Below are positions 1 through 10,605 of a stretch of DNA of 64,000 nt, in pieces. Position 1 is the first letter of the stretch. Each line of letters starts with the position of its first letter. The stretch comes from Archangium sp. (GTDB lineage Bacteria; Myxococcota; Myxococcia; Myxococcales; Myxococcaceae): NCBI GenBank assembly GCA_030695565.1, contig JAUYRZ010000005.1, positions 1 through 64,000 of the forward strand. Reading direction: 5' to 3'. Position numbers and translations under genes: made by a program. The notes beneath the pieces were generated by a model that was not told the origin of the DNA, made no database searches, and saw only the letters and a program-made list of their open reading frames with translations.

Positions 1-118
<118 letters not shown>

Positions 119-125
119 TGTTATG

Positions 126-163
126 CCCCCACCTCGTGAAAGCGAGTGTGGGGGATTTTTTTT
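126..163 (+). terminator. Rho-independent terminator of the rRNA operon
   Basis: A GC-rich hairpin (CCCCCACCTCG, loop TGAAAG, CGAGTGTGGGGG) is followed by a run of eight T, a few bases after the 5S gene. It is a classic intrinsic terminator. Confidence 0.93.
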
Positions 164-309
164 GCCTTTTCGTGCGGCTGCGCGCGACCGAGTTGCCCGA
201 CCCGATCGGCCTACCGGCTGATTGACGCACCTCCGCGAGACGACTATCGTTTTTCGCTCTTGTCTCCCCATCCTGCACCCGTTTCCCAGGCCTGCGCGTC
301 TACTGACCG

Positions 310-3312
<3,003 letters not shown>

Positions 3313-3370
3313 CTTTCCGCGTCATGCGCTGAGGCTTCAAGAAGTCAGCGGCCCGTGGCATAGGTTCCCT

Positions 3371-4774
3371 ATGCAGACGACGCCAACAGCTTCAGCTCCC
3401 ACGGCAGCCGGAAAGCCCGCCGAGCAGCCGTTCGCCTACCCGCTCACCCGCGCCTTCGTCGAGCCCGATTGGACCCGCATCCCGGGGTACCAGGGCGTCT
3501 CGAAACAGGATTGGGAGAGCGCGCTCTGGCAGCGCCGCAACACCATCAAGAACCTGAAGGAGCTCAAGGCCGCGCTCGGCGCGCTGCTGCCGGAGACGCT
3601 CGCCAACTCGATCGACCGCGATCAAAAAGAGCGGGCGACGATGTCCATCCTGATCACGCCGCACATGATCAACACGATGAACACGGCCGATCTCTGGAAC
3701 GACCCGCTCAGGCACTACATGTTGCCGGCGTTCGACGATCGTCACACGGCGTGGCCCAACCACCCGATGGCCTCGCGCGACTCGCTGCACGAAGCGGAGA
3801 TGTGGAAGGTCGAAGGCCTGACCCACCGCTACCCCACCAAGGTGCTCGCCGAGCTGCTCTCGACCTGCCCCCAGTACTGCGGTCACTGCACCCGCATGGA
3901 CCTGGTGGGCAACGACGTGCCCCAGGTGGAGAAGCTCAAGTTCTCCATCGCCCAGCCCGAGCGCTGGAACAAGATGCTCGAGTACCTGCGCCAGACGCCC
4001 ACCGTGCGTGACGTGGTGGTCTCGGGCGGCGACGTGGCCAACGTGCCCATCGGCCAGCTGGAGAGCTTCGTCTCGCAGCTGCTCGACATCCCGAACATCC
4101 GCGACATTCGCCTCGCCTCGAAGGGGTTGATGGGCATTCCCCAGCACTGGCTGCAGGACAACGTGATGTCGGCCCTCGATCGCATCGCCAAGAAGGCGTT
4201 CGAGCGCAACGTGGACATCGCGGTGCACACGCACGTGAACAACGCCAACCAGGTCACGCCGTTGCTGGGCAAGGCGGCCAAGAAGCTGCTCGAGATCGGC
4301 TTCCGCGACGTGCGTAACCAGGGCGTGCTGCTGCGCGGGGTGAACGCCACTTCACGCGACCTGCTCGAGCTGTCGTTCATGCTGCTCGATCACGCGCGGA
4401 TCCTCCCGTACTACTTCTACATGTGCGACATGATCCCCAACTCCGAGCACTGGCGGGTCTCGGTGGGCACCGCGCAGAAGCTCCAGCACGACATCATGGG
4501 GTACATGCCGGGCTTCGCCACGCCGCGCATCGTGTGTGACGTGCCGTACGTGGGCAAACGCTGGGTGCACCAGGTCGCCAACTACGATCGCGAGAAGGGC
4601 GTCTCGTACTGGACCAAGAACTACCGCAACGGCATCGAGATGAACGACCCCGAGGCACTCAACAAGCAGTACGAGTACTACGACCCGGTCTTCGATCTCC
4701 CCGAGTCGGGCCAGCAGTACTGGCGCGACCAGGCCGCGAAGGGCACCCAGCCCTCCCACTCGGTGCACGCGTAA
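3371..4774 (+). CDS. KamA-family radical SAM aminomutase (variant)
   Basis: A 467-aa radical SAM protein of the lysine 2,3-aminomutase family. The 4Fe-4S cluster cysteines are C166, C170 and C173 (CPQYCGHC). Two aspartates that bind the substrate amine in lysine 2,3-aminomutase appear conserved (in YMCDMIPN and IVCDVPYV), with the same 37-residue spacing. The PLP-lysine loop, normally PGGGGK, is PYVGK here, one residue shorter. It probably shifts an amino group from C2 to C3 of lysine or a related amino acid, but the altered loop makes the substrate uncertain. It lies 7 nt upstream of a second, canonical KamA paralogue and is probably co-transcribed with it. Confidence 0.85.
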   Translation: MQTTPTASAPTAAGKPAEQPFAYPLTRAFVEPDWTRIPGYQGVSKQDWESALWQRRNTIKNLKELKAALGALLPETLANSIDRDQKERATMSILITPHMINTMNTADLWNDPLRHYMLPAFDDRHTAWPNHPMASRDSLHEAEMWKVEGLTHRYPTKVLAELLSTCPQYCGHCTRMDLVGNDVPQVEKLKFSIAQPERWNKMLEYLRQTPTVRDVVVSGGDVANVPIGQLESFVSQLLDIPNIRDIRLASKGLMGIPQHWLQDNVMSALDRIAKKAFERNVDIAVHTHVNNANQVTPLLGKAAKKLLEIGFRDVRNQGVLLRGVNATSRDLLELSFMLLDHARILPYYFYMCDMIPNSEHWRVSVGTAQKLQHDIMGYMPGFATPRIVCDVPYVGKRWVHQVANYDREKGVSYWTKNYRNGIEMNDPEALNKQYEYYDPVFDLPESGQQYWRDQAAKGTQPSHSVHA

Positions 4775-4781
4775 GCGTCCT

Positions 4782-6005
4782 GTGAGTCTCGAGTCTTCAA
4801 CGCCGCCCACGGGTCAGCTCGAGCCGCAGCAGCCCGCTGATCCGGCTGAGCGGAGACGCGCGCTCTGGCCCGACGCCACCGACGCGGAGTGGAACGACTG
4901 GCGCTGGCAGATGCGCCACGCGGTGCACGACGCGAAGGGCCTCGCGAAGCTCATTCCGCTCACCGACGACGAGCGCGCGGGCCTCGACGAGACCGCGAAG
5001 CTCTTTCGGGTGGGCGTCTCGCCCTACTACCTCTCGCTCATCGACCCAGCGCACCCGTTGTGCCCCGTACGGATGCAGTCGATTCCCGTGCGCGCGGAGG
5101 CCCGGGTGCGTGACGGCGAGCTGGCCGACCCGCTGGGTGAAGACCCGCACCGGCCGGTCGAGGCGATCGTTCACAAGTACCCCGACCGGGTGCTCTTCCT
5201 GGCGACCGATACCTGCTCGGTCTACTGCCGCCACTGCACCCGGCGCCGCATCACCAAGGGGGGCGAAGCCCAGCTGACCCGCAGCGCCCACGAGCAGGGC
5301 TTCGACTACATCCGCGCGCACCCCGAAGTGCGCGACGTGTTGATCAGCGGCGGCGATCCCTTCCTGCTGTCCGACGAACGGCTCGATCAGCTGCTGGCGC
5401 CGCTGCGGGCCATTCCCCACGTGGAGATGATTCGCATCGGCACGCGGATGCCGGTCACGCTGCCGATGCGGGTGACCGAAGCGCTGGCGAAGGTCTTGCG
5501 AAGGTACGCGCCGCTCTTCGTCATCACGCACTTCAATCACCCCAAGGAGATCACCGCCGACGCCCGCCGGGCCTGCGAGCTGCTGGTCGATCACGGCGTG
5601 CCGGTGGAGAACCAGTCGGTGCTGATGCGGCGGCTCAACTCCGAGGCGCGCATCATCAAGGAGCTCAACCACGCCTGCCTGCGCATGCGCGTGCGGCCCT
5701 ACTACCTGCACCAGATGGACGTGGCGGAAGGCTGCGAACACCTGCGCACGCCGATCTCGGCGGGGTTGGAGATTCTCCAGCAGCTGCGTGGGTGGACCTC
5801 GGGCCTGGCGGTGCCGCACCTGGCGATCGATCTCCCGGGCGGCGGAGGCAAGGTGACCCTGCAGCCGGAGTACGTCATCGAACGGGGCGAAGGCGAGACG
5901 GTGTTCCGCAACTACAAGGGGGAACGCTACAGCTACCCCGAGCCTGAAGTGACCGACTGTGCGTGCCCCTACGACGCCGTGTGGACTCAACGAGCCCAGA
6001 GATGA
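4782..6005 (+). CDS. kamA: Lysine 2,3-aminomutase (KamA)
   Basis: A 407-aa canonical KamA. The radical SAM cluster is C145, C149 and C152 (CSVYCRHC). The PLP lysine is K357 in DLPGGGGK. The lysine-selecting aspartates D313 and D350 keep exactly the spacing known for D293/D330/K337 of the Clostridium subterminale enzyme, which argues for L-lysine to beta-lysine rather than glutamate chemistry. The start is GTG at 4782, 7 nt after the variant paralogue. The stop overlaps the ATG of the next membrane gene (ATGA), so the three form one operon. Beta-lysine could serve as an osmolyte, be catabolised, or modify EF-P; no EF-P or EpmA gene is visible here. Confidence 0.9.
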   Translation: MSLESSTPPTGQLEPQQPADPAERRRALWPDATDAEWNDWRWQMRHAVHDAKGLAKLIPLTDDERAGLDETAKLFRVGVSPYYLSLIDPAHPLCPVRMQSIPVRAEARVRDGELADPLGEDPHRPVEAIVHKYPDRVLFLATDTCSVYCRHCTRRRITKGGEAQLTRSAHEQGFDYIRAHPEVRDVLISGGDPFLLSDERLDQLLAPLRAIPHVEMIRIGTRMPVTLPMRVTEALAKVLRRYAPLFVITHFNHPKEITADARRACELLVDHGVPVENQSVLMRRLNSEARIIKELNHACLRMRVRPYYLHQMDVAEGCEHLRTPISAGLEILQQLRGWTSGLAVPHLAIDLPGGGGKVTLQPEYVIERGEGETVFRNYKGERYSYPEPEVTDCACPYDAVWTQRAQR

Positions 6006-7744
6006 GCAGCCGGGGTCGGAAGGTGGAGACGCTCGCGTTCTGGGCGTTGCTCGTCATGTCGTTGGGGTTGTTCTTCTGGCGCTGGAGCGCCCAGACGCGT
6101 GGCCTGTCGGCGGAGCAGTCGGAGTCGCTGGTGCTGGCGCGCTCGATCGTCGACGGGCTGGGCCTGCGGCTGACCGCCTGGTCGACCCCCTCGGCCGGCC
6201 CCCAGAACCTGCCCTGGCTGGCGGTGCAATCGGTGGTGCTGCGTGCGGCCGCGAGCCCCGAGGTGTGGTTGCCCCGGCTCTCGCTGCTGTTGATGAGCCT
6301 GGCGTTGGTGGTGGTGGCCTTTCGCGCGTCGTGGGTCTGGCGAAGGCCGGTGCAGGTCGAAGACGTGCTCCCGGCGCTGGGTTTGAGCCTTTCGACCGCG
6401 GCGGCGGAGGTCGCGGGCCTGGGCAGTGGTTCGTCGGGTTGGGTGCTGGCGCTGGGCGTGGCGGCGGTGTTGACCGGCCGCGGCATGGCCACGGGCCAGA
6501 CCACGGCGGCCGCCCTGGCGATCGGGACGTTGTGTCTGTTCAGGCCCTCGGCGGTCTGGTTCCTGGTGGCGACGGTTCCGACGTGGTGGATCGCCGCGCG
6601 CGTGGAAGGCCGGCCGGCGCTGCGTGAGGCGTTCCGGTTCCTGGTCGCGGGCGGGTTCGTGGTGGGGCTGGTGTTCGGCTTCCGGTACGTGGTGCTCGGC
6701 TCGCTCCCGGTGGAGGGGCTGCTGCCTTCCGAGGCGGGCCGGGCGGCCACGGCGGCGTTCCTGGCGCGCCAGTCGCGGTGGTTCTGGGCCGCGATCGCCG
6801 GCGCGCTGGTGGCGGGGGTGTGGCGGCGCTTTCAGCTGCGCGGCGGCGGCACGGTGCTCGCGTGGGTGCTGATGACCATCGGGCTGGCGAACTGGACCGA
6901 CTCGGCCCGAACGCTGTTCCTGGGCTGCGTGCCGCTGTTGGCGATGTTGGTCGGAGATGGTCTGTCGGCTTCGCGCGAGGGTACGAACCAACAGGCGGAG
7001 CGGCCGCAGCGGTCGCTGGCGTGGGCCGCGTTCTGTGGACTGGCCGTGTTGCTCTCGTTGGCGGCGGCCACGTCGTTCTCGCTGGGGCCGGTGATGGAGG
7101 TCGCCTCCAGCCCCGTGGTGAGGCCCGAGGTGCGGCAAGAGCTGCAGCGGCGGGGGTTGCGTCAGCCCCTGGTCGGGTGGACCGACGGCGCGGAAGCGTC
7201 GGTGCTCTTTCCCGATGCGCGGGTGGTGGTGCTGAAGGGCCCGACCCTGGCGATGGAGGACCTGCTGATGAGCGAAGGGCCTCCGGACGTGCTCGATTCA
7301 CGGGTGGTGGTGGAGGGGTGGCCGCGGTTGGGGGCGGCAGTGACTCCCGGGCCGGGGGCGTGGTGGCTGGCGGAGCAGTCGCCTGACGATGATCCCCGGT
7401 GCCCTGATGGGCGGCTGGCGCTGTTGTCGACGTCTCCGCAGCAATTGCTCGCGCAGCTCGAGGCTGACGTGGCGGAAGACCAGGTGCAGCGGGGGCTTTC
7501 ACGCTGGCGGTGTGCGTTGGGGGCGCTCGATTTTTCGCAGCTGCCCGAGGTGCGCGCCCGCCGGGTGGTGGCCGAGACGGTGGCCGCGCGTTCGGAGGTG
7601 CTCGAGCGGCAGGGCCGGTTGGAGTTGGCGGTGCGTGCGGCGTCGTTGGCCGCGTCGCTCGATGGGGAAGACGTGCAGCGGCGCGCTCGGGCGGAGCGGC
7701 TGCGGAGCCGGTGGTTGGGTCAGTCGTCCTGGCCCTCACCCTGA
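6002..7744 (+). CDS. Polytopic membrane protein, possibly GT-C glycosyltransferase-like
   Basis: A 580-aa protein with about nine to ten hydrophobic helices in the first 380 residues and a soluble C-terminal part of about 200 residues. The first loop (AEQSESLVLARS) resembles the acidic loop of PMT/ArnT-type GT-C glycosyltransferases, but I see no decisive motif, so this is only a suggestion. ATG at 6002 overlaps the kamA stop (ATGA), which favours it over an upstream start at 5963. The last codons (WPSP then stop) and the stop itself lie in a dispersed palindromic repeat, so the native C-terminus may have been replaced. Confidence 0.7.
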   Translation: MSSRGRKVETLAFWALLVMSLGLFFWRWSAQTRGLSAEQSESLVLARSIVDGLGLRLTAWSTPSAGPQNLPWLAVQSVVLRAAASPEVWLPRLSLLLMSLALVVVAFRASWVWRRPVQVEDVLPALGLSLSTAAAEVAGLGSGSSGWVLALGVAAVLTGRGMATGQTTAAALAIGTLCLFRPSAVWFLVATVPTWWIAARVEGRPALREAFRFLVAGGFVVGLVFGFRYVVLGSLPVEGLLPSEAGRAATAAFLARQSRWFWAAIAGALVAGVWRRFQLRGGGTVLAWVLMTIGLANWTDSARTLFLGCVPLLAMLVGDGLSASREGTNQQAERPQRSLAWAAFCGLAVLLSLAAATSFSLGPVMEVASSPVVRPEVRQELQRRGLRQPLVGWTDGAEASVLFPDARVVVLKGPTLAMEDLLMSEGPPDVLDSRVVVEGWPRLGAAVTPGPGAWWLAEQSPDDDPRCPDGRLALLSTSPQQLLAQLEADVAEDQVQRGLSRWRCALGALDFSQLPEVRARRVVAETVAARSEVLERQGRLELAVRAASLAASLDGEDVQRRARAERLRSRWLGQSSWPSP

Positions 7745-7771
7745 CCCTCTCCCAGCGGGAGAGGGGAGCTC
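7733..7771. repeat. Dispersed palindromic repeat, copy R1
   Basis: CCCTCACCCTGACCCTCTCC followed by CAGCGGGAGAGGGGAG. It forms a CTCTCCC/GGGAGAG hairpin and belongs to the family seen at nine other places in the window. It supplies the end of the preceding membrane protein gene and separates it from the convergent lipoprotein gene. Confidence 0.85.
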
Positions 7772-7943
7772 ATTGACCTGCGTCGGGGACTCTTCGGCAG
7801 AGGCCGGCGTCACCACACTCGAAGCCTTCGGTGCACTGCTCGCCGGGCGGGGCGGTGGCCTCGCAGGGCTGTGACTCGGGATCGAACTGGGTCACGCAGG
7901 TGCAGCCGCTGCCCAACGCCGCGAGGAGGAAAACCAGCTTCAC
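7770..7943 (-). CDS. Small Cys-rich lipoprotein
   Basis: A 57-aa product with a short hydrophobic signal ending in a lipobox (LAALGSGC). The mature part is Cys-rich (CTCVTQFDPESQPC, then CTEGFECGDAGLC), like the anchors of larger myxobacterial lipoproteins. The GTG start overlaps the stop of the M16 peptidase gene (GTGA), indicating translational coupling. Function is unknown. It is probably lipid-anchored in the envelope beside the peptidase. Confidence 0.65.
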   Translation of the reverse strand: MKLVFLLAALGSGCTCVTQFDPESQPCEATAPPGEQCTEGFECGDAGLCRRVPDAGQ

Positions 7944-10531
7944 GGGCCCACCACCGCGAGCGCCTGGCGCTGGAAGTCGATCACCCGCTGCGCTGCGCTG
8001 CGAATGTCTTCTGCGGTCACCGCGGCGATCTCTTCGGGGTAGCGCAAGAACGCCTCGGCCCCCAGGCCGTAGCAGGCGTCGAGGGCCATCACGCCCGCGC
8101 GTGCTCCGTTGCGCTGCAGCCCGATGCCTTGCGTCCCGATGAGGTGTTCCTTCGCGCGCGAGAGCTCGGCATCGGTGACCAGGTCGACCTGCAGCTTCTC
8201 CAGCTCCGCGCGGATGCCAGCCAGGGCGGCCTCGACCTTCTCGGGGCTGGTGCCCATGTAGATGCTGAACGATCCGGGATCGATGCCCTCCATCAACATC
8301 GCCGACACGCTGTAGGCCATCGACCGCTTGTCTCGCAGCTCGAGGAACAAGCGCCCGCTCTGGCCCGAGAGCAGCGTCTGCATCACCTCCAGGCCGCGCC
8401 GCCAGGGGTCGGTCATGCGCGCGCCGGGAAACCCGAGCACCAGGTGCGTCTGTGCCTTCTGCAAGGTGCGCCGCGATTCGCGCGGGCCGGTCCACGCGGG
8501 TTCCGGTGCGACCGTGGGAGCGGCCGCTGCGCCACCCCGCGTACCGCCCAGCGCCGCGCGAGCGCGCTCCAGCACCACCTCGGTGTCGACGTCGCCCACC
8601 ACCGCCAGGGTCATCTGCGACGGATCCATCCACTTCGCGTGGTAGCGGCGCAGGGCTGCAGGGCTGAGCTGCTCGACGGTGTTCTTCTCACCCAGGGTCG
8701 ACTGCCGGTACGGGTGCGCGAGCCACAACGTCTTGGCGAACAGCTCGAAGGCCAGCGACGACGGCCGATCATCGCGGCTGGCGATGTCTTGCAGCTGCTG
8801 GGTGCGTTCGCGCTCGAACTCCTCGTCGCTGAAGGCGGGGTTCTGCAACGAGTCGGCGAACAGCTCGAACGCGCGGTCGAAGTGTTTGCTCAAGAACTCG
8901 CCGCGCAACGACATCGAGTTGCGCCCCGCGATGGCCGAGAGAGAACCCGCCATGGAGTCGACCAGGTGACTGAACGCCTCGGCGCCCAGCGTGCTGGTGC
9001 CCCGGGTGAGGGTGCGGGAGAGCAGCGTGGTGAGGCCGCTCTCTTCGGGCGTCTCGTAGCGCACGCCGCCGTGGAAGCTGGCGCGCAGGGCCATCAACGG
9101 CACGGCACGTTCTTCGCGCACGATGAGGGTCGCGCCGTTGTCGAGCTTGTGGAGGGTGGTGCCCGGCTTCTCCTTGCGCACGTTGCCCACCAGGCGCAGC
9201 GGCGTGGGGGCGGCGAGGGTTCGGGCCGGCAGGGTGGCGGGGCGGTTGGCGGCGACGTGGGTGAGCACCTCGCGCACGCGCTGCTCGCTGAGCTGCGTCT
9301 CGTGGGGCAACAAGCCCGTCACCACCGCGCGATCGAAGGTGAAGTAGGTGTCGGCCACCTCGCGCAGCTGCCGCGCGGTCACCTGGCTGATGGCTTCGTA
9401 GTACGAGGCTTCTCGCTCGAGACCACCGGCCATCGACTCGTAGTAGCCGAGCTTGCGCGCGAGGCCTTGTACGGTCTCCCGTTGGTAGACGGCCTCGGCC
9501 TCGATGAGCGCCTTGATGGTCTCCACTTCATCGGGCTCGGCTTCCACCCGGGTGAGGGTGGCCATCACGCGCACGGTTTCTTCGAACGCCTCCGAGAGCG
9601 TCGCGGGGGTGGTGGTCAAGGACGCGGCGAAGAGCCCCCGTTCACGCGGCGTCCACGCCCAGGCGTTGACGTCGCGCGCGAGCGACCGTTTGCGGCGCAC
9701 CTCGAGGGAGAGGCGCGACGCGTCGCCCTGGCCCAGCAGCATCGCCAGCACGTCGAGGGCGGCGGTGTCGCGGTGTTCGACGCCCGGGATCTGAAAGGCG
9801 AGGTGCAGGTGCGCGTCTTTGACGTCGTCGCGCTGCAGCACCACGCGCACGCCGCTGAAGTCGGGCTCGGCCGCGCGGTGGAAAGCGGGCCTGGGCGCGC
9901 GGGCCCACTCACCGCCGAAGAGCTCGTCGACCTGGGTGCGCAGCGTGGCTTCGTCGAAGTCGCCCACCGCGGAGAGCACCATGTTCGAAGGTTGGTAGTG
10001 CTTGCCGTAGAACGCGAGCACCCGCTCCCGGGTGTGGGCGCGCACGTCGGCTTCGAAGCCGATCACCGGTCGCCCGTACGGGTGGGTCTTGAAGGCCTCC
10101 CCGAACAGGGTCTTGGAGGCGCGGCGGCCGGGCATGTCGAGGCTGCGTTTGATTTCTTCGCAGACGACCTCGATTTCCCGGGTGAGCTCGGCGGCGTCGA
10201 AGCTCGAGTTCCGCACCGCGTCGGCGAGCACATCGAGGCCCTGGCGGGCGTGCCGGCTGGCCATCACCACGTGGTAGACGGTCTGATCGAAGCTGGTCCA
10301 GGCGTTGATTTCACCCCCGTGGGCCTCGATGGAGCGGGCGATTTCACCCAGCCCACGCCTTCCAGTGCCCTTGAAGAGCATGTGCTCATGAAGGTGTGCG
10401 AGGCCTACCTCTTCGGGCGACTCATCGGCGCTGCCGACCTTCACCCAGACCTGAAAGGCCACCACCGGCGCGTGCCGCTGTTGTTCGAGCACGACGGTCA
10501 GACCATTGGGCAACCTGTAGCGAGCTGTCAT
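7940..10531 (-). CDS. M16-family zinc metallopeptidase, two-domain
   Basis: An 863-aa insulinase-like peptidase. The active N-terminal half has the inverted zinc motif HxxEH (H46, E49, H50 in HLHEHMLFKG) and the downstream zinc ligand E126 in VVCEEIKR. The second half repeats the fold (LDNGATLIVREE onward) without the motif, as is normal for the non-catalytic half. ATG at 10531 is chosen over an upstream TTG at 10549 because the family begins shortly before the LPNGLTVVLE strand. I see no clear signal peptide, so it may be cytoplasmic or exported another way. It is divergent from the coiled-coil gene and coupled to the small lipoprotein. Confidence 0.92.
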   Translation of the reverse strand: MTARYRLPNGLTVVLEQQRHAPVVAFQVWVKVGSADESPEEVGLAHLHEHMLFKGTGRRGLGEIARSIEAHGGEINAWTSFDQTVYHVVMASRHARQGLDVLADAVRNSSFDAAELTREIEVVCEEIKRSLDMPGRRASKTLFGEAFKTHPYGRPVIGFEADVRAHTRERVLAFYGKHYQPSNMVLSAVGDFDEATLRTQVDELFGGEWARAPRPAFHRAAEPDFSGVRVVLQRDDVKDAHLHLAFQIPGVEHRDTAALDVLAMLLGQGDASRLSLEVRRKRSLARDVNAWAWTPRERGLFAASLTTTPATLSEAFEETVRVMATLTRVEAEPDEVETIKALIEAEAVYQRETVQGLARKLGYYESMAGGLEREASYYEAISQVTARQLREVADTYFTFDRAVVTGLLPHETQLSEQRVREVLTHVAANRPATLPARTLAAPTPLRLVGNVRKEKPGTTLHKLDNGATLIVREERAVPLMALRASFHGGVRYETPEESGLTTLLSRTLTRGTSTLGAEAFSHLVDSMAGSLSAIAGRNSMSLRGEFLSKHFDRAFELFADSLQNPAFSDEEFERERTQQLQDIASRDDRPSSLAFELFAKTLWLAHPYRQSTLGEKNTVEQLSPAALRRYHAKWMDPSQMTLAVVGDVDTEVVLERARAALGGTRGGAAAAPTVAPEPAWTGPRESRRTLQKAQTHLVLGFPGARMTDPWRRGLEVMQTLLSGQSGRLFLELRDKRSMAYSVSAMLMEGIDPGSFSIYMGTSPEKVEAALAGIRAELEKLQVDLVTDAELSRAKEHLIGTQGIGLQRNGARAGVMALDACYGLGAEAFLRYPEEIAAVTAEDIRSAAQRVIDFQRQALAVVGP

Positions 10532-10605
10532 TGCTGCCCAAGCTCTCAACTTCGCGCATTGGGGGGAAGGGGTTAGGCTGCCGATCAGCCGGTCCCGTAC
10601 AAAAA

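Noticed and set aside
4797-5990. 397-aa minus-strand frame opposite kamA
   Set aside because: Shadow of a gene with cluster cysteines and PLP lysine; no motif in the antisense protein.
7871-10576. 901-aa frame on the plus strand opposite the M16 peptidase
   Set aside because: It is the reverse shadow of a gene with clear zinc motifs; the translation is low-complexity His/Gly/Arg-rich with no recognisable domain.
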